In this document: positions 57,201 to 64,000 of the stretch, in pieces | How the letters are laid out: each line of letters begins with the position of its first letter | How positions within the stretch are numbered: position 1 is the first letter of the stretch | DNA from: Macrostomum hystrix | Taxonomy: Eukaryota; Platyhelminthes; Macrostomidae | Reading direction: 5' to 3' | NCBI GenBank assembly: GCA_950097015.1 | Contig: CATNEN010000031.1 | Location: 2,356,001-2,420,000, forward strand | Length of the DNA stretch: 64,000 bases | Position numbers and translations under genes: made by a program | The notes under the pieces: generated by a model | Told to the model about the DNA's origin: nothing | Databases searched by the model: none | What the model saw: the letters and a program-made list of their open reading frames with translations, nothing else

Positions 57201-58585
57201 ATTATCCTGAGCACAGTTTTAAACATGCTTTTTATTTTTTGCCTGTAAGTGTATACTCTTAGCACCTGTGCCTTAGTTAAGCTATTATGAGCTTAGCTAA
57301 TTGTATCATTTGCCTCAATTAAAGATGGATTTAAATATGATTATAATATTTAGATATCAATTCCAAATAGTGATCGAACTCATTTTGATTTCGATTTTAC
57401 TTTTAAAATTCAGTTTTGATCCATATCTTGTCTGAAACCTCAGTAATTTACCCCCAAAGCAATGTGGCCTTGTCATGGATTTCAGCTCAGGGAATTTAGT
57501 GTAAGGGTTGCATGCACTTACAACAGCCATTTCAACTCATCATCACATCTGTGCTAATTAATTCTCAAAACAATTATACAGTGGAAAATTCTAACTAGCA
57601 GCGTCCCACAAAGCTCAAACATCACAACACTACTAGCCATTAATTGATTGGTGACTTGAAATCTGTTAGCTTATATTGCTATCAAAGCAATATTATGTGG
57701 TGGACTATGTAAAAAACTCCACATTCACAAAGAGGTTACATACTTTTTGCACTATAGAATTATGAAACAAAGCAATAGAAAATAAATACTATTATCACTA
57801 GGCCTAGCGCAAAAATCACTTAGCTTTTCATTCTAGAAAAGTACTACACAGTACATGTAAATAGTTGAATATGTATTAAAACTTTTAATTGTCTATAAGG
57901 CTTTATATGAAAACTAATGGCGATTGACTTTTCAAGTAAATGAGAAACTCTACATTGTAATTTAATATCATTGATATATATTTTATATCATAGAATTGAA
58001 TATTATAGAAAAAACTATGCACCATTTTTCACTCTATACTAAATGGCAATTGCAATTAAAATGAATAAATATAAACTTAACTAGAACTAGCAATATCTGG
58101 TAAAGTACTATATAGTAACCATAGCTTGGAAGGTGGCAGGTTTACATGGGATGAACAAAGACAAGGCAAATGTTCTTTTATAATGATTGTACATGGTCTT
58201 GTATGTCAAAATCTATTTGAGGGGCTTGTGTACACTGGAATATGTCATATAATTTCTTGATATAGTTTTCAAAATTCAACAGATGGTATGTATGGTATGT
58301 AAGTGCAAATTAAATAAACTGTGACAACAAAAAGCCAAAACAAGTTATCAGAAAATCTAGATTTTCTGACAGGAACCAATACTTTTTGGTAGTAGCCATT
58401 TGTGGTCCTGCTGCAAACTAAAAACAGTAAGCATTTTGCAATTCTGCCACTTTGAAATTAAGCTTTATGCAATTTGCAAAATCGAAGAAATGAATATAGT
58501 AGTGTTATTAGATCAATTAAAAGAATAACATACCATCATAATAATAGCAGACTCGTTTCTTTGTGCCTGTTAGAGCAGATGTCAT
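54239..58585 (-). CDS. HDAC1: Class I histone deacetylase (HDAC1/2 type), 4 exons, complete
   Basis: Spliced model: 58585-58534, 56887-56020, 55364-55135, 54513-54239; 1,425 nt, 474 residues, all phases consistent. It removes acetyl groups from histone lysines in the nucleus, usually in Sin3, NuRD or CoREST complexes. Exon 1 gives [18 protein letters not shown]; exon 2 begins [12 protein letters not shown]. Catalytic residues are in place: the His pair in GGLHHAKK (141-142), Asp177 and His179 in DIDIHHGDG, Asp265 in GDRLGCF and Tyr304 in [14 protein letters not shown]. The acidic C-terminal tail keeps LSDSEDE, the CK2 phosphorylation type site of HDAC1/2, and then turns Lys/Arg-rich. Length is close to human HDAC1 (482). 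A donor GATG|GTATGT ends exon 1. Introns 2 and 3 are mostly minisatellite. HDAC1 is used for the undivided HDAC1/2 class. Confidence 0.96.
54557..55070. repeat. 21-bp minisatellite filling HDAC intron 3
   Basis: About 24 copies of a 21-bp unit, core gactgggtgggatttgtatg, within the 621-bp intron (54514-55134). It stops about 65 bp from the donor and 43 bp from the acceptor. The period is a multiple of 3, hence the open frames on both strands. Confidence 0.95.
55395..55978. repeat. 22-bp minisatellite filling HDAC intron 2
   Basis: About 26 copies of a 22-bp unit, core ccagctgcctgatgctgcat, within the 655-bp intron (55365-56019). Every unit has a CANNTG hexamer (CAGCTG or CAACTG). One unit in several lacks a C, giving a 21-bp form. 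Confidence 0.95.
56888..58533. other. HDAC intron 1
   Basis: A 1.65 kb AT-rich intron between GTATGT (58533) and the acceptor CCAG (56888). No array, gene or transposon recognised, in contrast to introns 2 and 3. Confidence 0.7.
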
Positions 58586-58894
58586 TACAGAATGCAATGT
58601 CACTAAATATGGAGATCGAATAAAGTGTGCTGTCCACTAGGCCTATAGTATGGTTTCAAATAAAACCAGTGATGACTCACTGTGAATTTAATTTGAGTCG
58701 TTGAAACTCAGATTTCTATGTTAAGCAAACCACTCGTTAGACCTCCCAGCTCCCAGAGAAAAAATGTTGCTATTGTCAAAGCGTCGTCGTTTTTTATTTC
58801 ATGTTTCCCTACCACCGTCAGAATATAAAAGCAAAACCGTTAAACAAAACTTAACCTAAGATGCTACATTTAGTCTTGTTTACTGAGAAAGTGC
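58586..58894. promoter_or_regulatory. HDAC promoter region, possibly bidirectional
   Basis: Directly upstream of the HDAC start. It contains an AP-1-like TGACTCA at about 58674-58680 and a TATA-like atataaaag at 58825-58833 that points to plus-strand transcription toward the small ORF at 58895. A possible splice acceptor (AG at 58604-58603) lies 17 nt before the HDAC ATG. Confidence 0.3.
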
Positions 58895-59098
58895 TTGTCG
58901 CCTGCAGTTATTGTTGTTTTAAAAAACTTCTCGCACTATCTTTTTAGTCTCAGCTTTGTATTGGGAGTGTCAATGTTGTATTTAATCAGAATGAAAACTG
59001 CGAAAAACATGCACAAGGCGATATTTTTTGTCATTACTCTGGCTGCCTTGGCTGGTATGATTAAATTATTAATGGACATAGTACACAATAGTACATAG
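58895..59098 (+). CDS. Possible small membrane protein
   Basis: The frame from 58895 to the stop at 59096-59098 reads two hydrophobic segments (LFSLSFVLGVSMLYL and AIFFVITLAALAGMIKLLM) separated by a short basic loop (RMKTAKNMHK), as in a two-span small membrane protein. The first codon is TTG; the first ATG is at 58973 and leaves one segment. Possibly a splice acceptor (cgcctgcag at 58900-58908) feeds an exon from upstream. A TATA-like site lies 60-70 bp upstream. I recognise no family, and it could be chance. Confidence 0.25.
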   Translation: MSPAVIVVLKNFSHYLFSLSFVLGVSMLYLIRMKTAKNMHKAIFFVITLAALAGMIKLLMDIVHNST

Positions 59099-59405
59099 TA
59101 CATAGTACAAACGACACAATGATAATGGACATCTGTCTATTATCATGTTAAACTATGCTATAAAACTAGGCATAGACATAAATGTGTGCATCAAAGACGT
59201 CGCACATCATTTATATAGCTTACTCTGACTAAATTACCTGTTAATATCAACTGGGAATAGCCACACACATAGGAAAACACTTAATCCCATGTGCTTCCTA
59301 TTGCGTTCCTATTTATTTCTCGCATTAGCTTCCCTTGGCATGTATTAATCCAATCAGGATTGTGTATTATTAGAAAAGTTCTCGGAAAAAGCAACATGAC
59401 GTTAT
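59099..59405. other. Unassigned intergenic sequence
   Basis: AT-rich; starts with four copies of tagtacaca-like repeats (59082-59112). No gene seen. Confidence 0.4.
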
Positions 59406-59602
59406 GATATTATCAATGAGCATATCATTGATAATATATTGGTGGTTGAATATGTCATTGTCATTGATAATTATCATTAATCATTATCATCATTATCATT
59501 ATCATTTATCATTATCATTACCATTATCATTATAATTATCATTATCATGAATATATTATCAATGAGTATATCCTTGATAATATATTGGTGGTTGAATATA
59601 AA
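59406..59602. repeat. 47-bp direct duplication flanking an ATCATT microsatellite
   Basis: A segment containing tatcaatgagcatatcattg (itself a 10-bp-arm palindrome), followed by ataatatattggtggttgaa, occurs at 59406-59452 and again at about 59553-59600 with two substitutions. Between them is an (ATCATT)n/(ATTATC)n microsatellite. Confidence 0.85.
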
Positions 59603-60219
59603 GCTAATATAAAGCTGCTTAGAAAGTCAGTGACCAACGATTGTTTTATGATTATTAAAATCTAGTAAAGCTTTCATCACAATTGCTAGACTGAAATTCT
59701 TGTGCTTTCAAATTAATGTTTTATCTTGTTTATTTGATGACTGTCTCTATTCGTTCCACCTCTACAAAGTATAATGCATTAATTTAATAATCAACTAATC
59801 AAATAATAACTAAACCATAATTCTCGATTTAGGTGATTTCCTAGAAATTTAGCTTGTAGATCTGCACTCATGCAAAATTGAGCTCATAGTCTAATACACA
59901 TTGCCTTAAGCATTCAAATATTCATTCAACCAATCAATGCCTATATACATATGTTATGGTTTTATCTTAGATTAAATCCATAATTAAGTAGGTTCTAAAG
60001 CACACTGAAATGTTACATGCATAGTTATATATATATAGAATAGTTCAGTAATAATAAAGTGCGAATGTAATTTAAATCTAAATTTAGATTGGGATAGAAA
60101 TATTTTTCGTACCAAAATTACTGTAATAATACTGACGCCTCGAGCCTCGAGCCCTCCACCCTAGGTAGCCGAAATAAATGGGAAATATTATACATTTCTA
60201 ACCCTCAGCACAGTCTAAT
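59603..60219. promoter_or_regulatory. 5' flank of USH1C-like gene
   Basis: AT-rich intergenic DNA before the harmonin start codon. A likely 3' splice acceptor (ctaaccctcag, AG at 60207-60208) lies 11 nt before the ATG, so the mRNA 5' end comes from an upstream exon or from a trans-spliced leader. No core promoter can be assigned. Confidence 0.35.
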
Positions 60220-61463
60220 ATGACAACTGACATGCGGTTAGTAAAGAGCTTCTGGGAGGCCGTGGAGCAGTTGCTGCCAGACGACCTGGAGCGAAACCAG
60301 TTTCACAGCGTTCTGCGCGAGTACCGCGCCAGCCTCGACCTTGAACGCCTGCTGCGCGAGCTGCGCCGCTTTGTCAATTCACCGCGCCGGATTCCTCTGT
60401 ACGAAGCGGTCCGGCCACTGATTCCGCTGCGGCACCAGATTGCTTACGACTCCAGGGCGCTACGGCCACCGTCTGAGCGGCCAGCTTTGGTGCACCTGCA
60501 GCGAAGCGCCGGCACTGAGCCGGAGCCCTTTGGTTTCAGCGTGCGCGGCGGCGCCGAGCATGGCATCGGGTTTTACGTCACCTACGTTCGGCCGAGGTCG
60601 CATGCAGCCCAGCAGGGTCTAATGCCCGGCGACGAGCTGGTACACTGACCGCTTTCCCTCAGTTCCTTGCATTTTGGAAGAATGTGTCGTTCAGTTAAGC
60701 ATGCAAACACAATTATTTTTAGGTTCGCGTCAACGGTTTTCGCGTCGATCGGGCGATTTCAGCCGAGCTAGCCGACCTCATCAGATCGCGCAACGATCTC
60801 AGCCTGCGCGTGCGCCGAGTCGGCCTCATCCCGAGGCGCATTGTGCCAGACGATCCCCTTAGCTGGGAGCATATCTCGCCGGACCTGTTGGCTACCCACC
60901 GGGACACTGTCCGTGTCTTCCTGAACGTACGCGACGCCGGCGGCGTTGGCTGCTCGGTGGCCAGCGTCGGGCCTCCAGAACGGGCAGTGCCAGGCGTCTT
61001 CGTCCGCTCTGTAAAGATCGGCTCGCCAGCCGAGCAGGTTGGCCTAGAAGTCGATGACGAACTGCTCGAAGCTAACGGCCAACGGCTATCTGGCCTGCCG
61101 CACTCAGCCACCGTGGTCGCTTTGAAAGCGTCGCCGCATCTTCTGCTGACCGTGCGCAAAGCCCGACCTCTGCCAGACTACTCCATGGAGGATGAATTTC
61201 AGTCTGGTGCCTCAGCGGCCGCAGCAGCTGCGCAGGTTTCTACCATAGACGAAGAGAGCTCCAGCTACGCCGAGTTGAATTTGTCGCATTCTCCAACCGT
61301 AGTTGGCGTCGGCTCAACTGTCACCATCGATCTGCACAAGCCGGCGGCCACTGGCGCCGGTCGGGTGACTCGCGGAGAATTCCAACTGGAGCGACCGCAT
61401 CCGGCCACCGCGGCGAGGCACGCCGACACCTTCGAGGAGCAGGAGATCACTACGTACTTTTAG
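60220..61463 (+). CDS. USH1C: Harmonin (USH1C)-like PDZ scaffold, 2 exons
   Basis: Spliced model: 60220-60639 and 60723-61463, with an 83-bp intron; 386 residues. Harmonin anchors Usher complexes at actin-based protrusions through PDZ domains. The N-terminal harmonin homology domain (about 1-80) ends in the signature RPLIPLRHQIAYD. PDZ1 (about 88-175) has the binding loop FGFSVRGG and GDELVRVNGF; the splice site (CTG|GTACAC, then AG|GTT) falls inside GDEL|VRVNG. The linker RRVGLIPRRIVPDDPLSW is typical of harmonin. PDZ2 (about 202-287) has VGCSV and DELLEANG. The remaining 95 residues are low complexity and end in TTYF, a class I-like PDZ-binding terminus. No third PDZ or long coiled coil is present, so it resembles the short vertebrate isoforms. 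Whirlin-type proteins are the main alternative, but the HHD/PDZ linker favours harmonin. Confidence 0.87.
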
Positions 61464-61774
61464 AGCCTGGACTCGGCTTAGTACTAGGAGAGGCAATCAA
61501 AAAGCGATACAACGTTCTTTTTTCTTGTTCGTCATGCACTGATAATTGCGCTAACAGAAAATTTCAATAACTTGTTACCCTCAATGTTCCAACGAAAAAA
61601 ATTATTTGTAGCACCTTGTTATTTAGCAATCTTATGCTGCGGTTGAGTGTACGAGTAGATAATACGTTTTCTTACGGTCAAGTCATGGAGACATTGCCGC
61701 TTGTCTACCCAACATCCCATCTTTTCACCCTGCTGGCTTACCGACCACCTCATCTTCTTACCCCATCTGCTAGT
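61464..61774. other. 3' flank of USH1C-like gene
   Basis: Probable 3' untranslated region. No canonical AATAAA recognised; the sequence runs into the 33-bp array. Confidence 0.4.
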
Positions 61775-62430
61775 ACACCCACAACCTCATCTTCTTAACC
61801 TGCTAGTTCACCCACAGCCTCATCTTCTTAACCTGCTAGTTCACCCACAGCCTCATCTTCTTAACCTGCTAGTTCACCCACAGCCTCATCTTCTTAACCT
61901 GCTAGTTCACCCACAGCCTCATCTTCTTAACCTGCTAGTTCACCCACAGCCTCATCTTCTTAACCTGCTAGTTCACCCACAGCCTCATCTTCTTAACCTG
62001 CTAGTTCACCCACAGCCTCATCTTCTTAACCTGCTAGTTCACCCACAGCCTCATCTTCTTAACCTGCTAGTTCACCCACAGCCTCATCTTCTTAACCTGC
62101 TAGTTCACCCACAGCCTCATCTTCTTAACCTGCTAGTTCACCCACAGCCTCATCTTCTTAACCTGCTAGTTCACCCACAGCCTCATCTTCTTAACCTGCT
62201 AGTTCACCCACAACCTCATCTTCTTAACCTGCTAGTTCACCCACAGCCTCATCTTCTTAACCTGCTAGTTCACCCACAGCCTCATCTTCTTAACCTGCTA
62301 GTTCACCCACAGCCTCATCTTCTTAACCTGCTAGTTCACCCACAGCCTCATCTTCTTAACCTGCTAGTTCACCCACAGCCTCATCTTCTTAACCTGCTAG
62401 TTCACCCACAGCCTCATCTTCTTAACCAGC
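61775..62430. repeat. Near-perfect 33-bp minisatellite downstream of USH1C-like gene
   Basis: About twenty copies of a 33-bp unit, core cctgctagttcacccacagc plus ctcatcttcttaa. All interior units are identical except one with cacaacc at about 62208; only the outermost copies are diverged. A period of 33 keeps one frame open for 253 codons; this is not a gene. Confidence 0.96.
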
Positions 62431-62902
62431 TGGTGCACGTACAACCTCTTATATTGTTATGAAAATTGACTGTTTCTAATAATTTGCAGCTTGTATAACT
62501 CGTATATACCTTGACAAGAACATCAGCTCTTGTACTTTTAATATGTTTTGATTGGCTATTCTAGAATTACTGTTTTATCTCCCCTTACGAGAGATATAAT
62601 AATATTATAATACAGATAATACTTTGACTTGAATAATCTCAAACTGATGCCGGCATCTATAAGCACACACATTCCCACTGTCTGTTAGATTTTCGTTAAT
62701 GCCAATATCATTTTTGTTTTGTTTTTCTTAATTGAGTGTTGTCCTGTAGAAGTTGCTTTTCGTTGACATTTATTTAATGAAAAGTTGCCAGGTTTTTTCG
62801 TAGCCAACGAGTCTGTGTCACAATTGATAGAAGTGTAATACTATAATCTACACTTGAGTCTACACATTAATACTTAGAAATGTATGTGTATACGTGTATG
62901 TG
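62431..62902. other. Unassigned intergenic sequence
   Basis: AT-rich unique DNA. No gene or array seen. Confidence 0.45.
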
Positions 62903-63206
62903 TATATGAGAGAAGGAATGAGAGCGCGATCTCCGGCTGGAAGGCGGCAATCAAGCAGAAGTATGCCATTCATCCTCATCGGTTGCACTGGATAAGAATG
63001 TAATGGTGTAATGGTCATAACTATGTTATTCAGCGAATCGGCACAGCTTGTCAAACCTAAATTGCACGAGAGTTCTTCTGGCGCGGGCCTCTGCGGTCAG
63101 GTTGATGAAACTATCCGCATTGGCAGCGACCTCCTGCTTCATTGCCGCCTTCCAGCCGGAGATCGCGCTCTCAATCGCGCTCTCATTCCTTCTCTCATAT
63201 ATACAA
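62903..63206. repeat. Long inverted repeat, about 50-bp arms
   Basis: The plus-strand segment 62907-62957 (gagagaaggaatgagagcgc and onward) reappears as its reverse complement at 63130-63205, with a 12-bp tandem duplication (aatcgcgctctc) in the right arm. Outer ends on both sides are TATATGAGAG. The spacer is about 170 bp. It could be a MITE with a TA-type target site or an inverted duplication of an exon. Confidence 0.85.
63026..63205 (-). pseudogene. Coding-like segment overlapping the inverted repeat
   Basis: The minus strand is open for about 59 codons, reading ...ERRNESAIESAISGWKAAMK, then QEVAANADSFINLTAEARAR, RTLVQFR and on to a stop at 63028-63026. Its GC-rich third positions and helical, charged composition look like the real exons of this window. 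A GTTTGA donor after RTLVQF is possible. It has no ATG or clear acceptor. The left arm (62907-62957, plus) encodes the same ERRNESAISGWKAA peptide, so one arm must be a copy. I recognise no family. Confidence 0.3.
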
Positions 63207-63349
63207 CTTCATTGCAGAAATGACAAATTTGAGTGCAAAAAGGTGTATTAGCTTGTACAATGAGCAATGAAATTATTCAGCTTGTATCGCTATTACTTAA
63301 CTTCGTCTGTCAATACAGTCGATTGAATAGTTATAGCCAACGTACTGAC

Positions 63350-64000
63350 TATTGAATTGGGGCAATAAAAGCAAATGCACTCTGATGGATTGGGGTAATA
63401 ACAGCAAATGCACTGCTGATGGATTGGGAGTAATAACAGCAAATGCACTGCTGATGGGTTGGTCTAATAACAGCAAATGCACTGCTGATGGATTGGGATT
63501 AATAACAGCAAATGCACTGCTGATGGATTGGGGTAATAACAGCAAATGCACTGCTGATGGATTGGGATTAATAACAGCAAATGCACTGCTGATGGATTGG
63601 GGTAATAACAGCAAATGCACTGCTGATGGATTGGGGTAATAACAGCAAATGCACTGCTGATGGATTGGGAGTAATAACAGCAAATGCACTGCTGATGGAT
63701 TGGGATTAATAACAGCAAATACACTGCTGATGGATTGGGGTAATAACAGCAAATGCACTGCTGATGGATTGGGAGTAATAACAGCAAATGCACTGCTGAT
63801 GGATTGGGGTAATAACAGCAAATGCACTGCTGATGGATTGGGAGTAATAACAGCAAATGCACTGCTGATGGGTTGGTGTAAAAACAGCAAATGCACTGCT
63901 AATGGATTGGTGTAATAACAGCAAATGCACTGCTGATGGGTTGGTCTAATAACAGCAAATGCACTGCTGATGGGTTGGTGTAATAACAGCAAATGCACTG
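63350..64000. repeat. 34/35-bp minisatellite, runs off right edge
   Basis: About 19 copies of a unit with core aataacagcaaatgcactgc plus tgatggattggggt, in 34-bp (ggggt) and 35-bp (gggagt, gggatt) forms that alternate in short runs. The right end is cut by the window. Confidence 0.95.

Noticed and set aside
61701-62462. 253-codon plus frame (LLVHPQPHLLN repeats)
   Set aside because: A 33-bp array with a stop-free frame; TTAA in each unit closes the other frames. No gene context.

Overview
This is a eukaryotic, almost certainly metazoan, window. Coding exons are GC-rich, introns have GT/AG ends, and non-coding DNA is AT-rich. Five protein genes can be recognised with confidence: a RTN4IP1-like mitochondrial oxidoreductase (-, 19352-22523), an AF9/ENL-type YEATS protein (+, about 26789-30588), a CPEB2/3/4 (Orb2-type) translational regulator (-, 34246-51773), a class I histone deacetylase of the HDAC1/2 type (-, 54239-58585) and a harmonin/USH1C-like PDZ scaffold (+, 60220-61463). 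All five belong to conserved animal families, but the sequences are diverged from vertebrates. Several start codons lie just behind a possible 3' splice acceptor, which would suit a lineage with spliced-leader trans-splicing. A flatworm such as a macrostomid, or another invertebrate with a minisatellite-rich genome, is my best guess. Species identity is inference only.

The dominant feature is tandem repetition. By my tally of array boundaries, about 30 kb of the 64 kb (nearly half) is minisatellite, in some 26 separate arrays with units of 14 to 45 bp. Each locus has its own unit. The left 19 kb (1-19300) holds almost nothing but arrays, including a 3.8 kb array of 14-bp monomers in 42-bp higher-order units (3551-7375) and a 4.9 kb array of 16/17-bp units whose minus strand is continuously G-quadruplex-capable (10339-15265). 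From 19 kb on, most arrays sit inside introns: both introns of RTN4IP1, introns 1 and 3 of CPEB, and introns 2 and 3 of the HDAC are largely array. The very long open frames in these arrays (up to 1,701 codons) arise because the unit has no stop codon in those frames; they are not genes.

Layout from left to right: arrays (1-19250); RTN4IP1 (-), with the same 30-bp repeat in opposite orientation in the two introns flanking exon 2; an intergenic and first-intron zone with a LINE remnant and three copies of a SINE-like element with a tRNA-like head (22.5-28.7 kb); the YEATS gene (+); two intergenic arrays and a degenerate region (30.6-34.2 kb); CPEB (-), whose 11.6 kb third intron is about 80% array; a 2.5 kb spacer with a gag-type zinc-knuckle remnant; HDAC1/2 (-); a possible divergent promoter and a small membrane-protein ORF; USH1C-like (+); a 33-bp array; an unusual inverted repeat overlapping a coding-like segment (62.9-63.2 kb); and a final array running off the right edge.

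The genes do not form an operon or an evident pathway. YEATS/AF9 and HDAC1/2 are both chromatin regulators (acyl-lysine reader and eraser), CPEB acts on mRNA translation, RTN4IP1 in mitochondria, and harmonin at actin-based protrusions. I found no CRISPR array, rRNA or intact tRNA gene. The most unusual biology is the arrangement of arrays relative to exons, not a new enzyme system.
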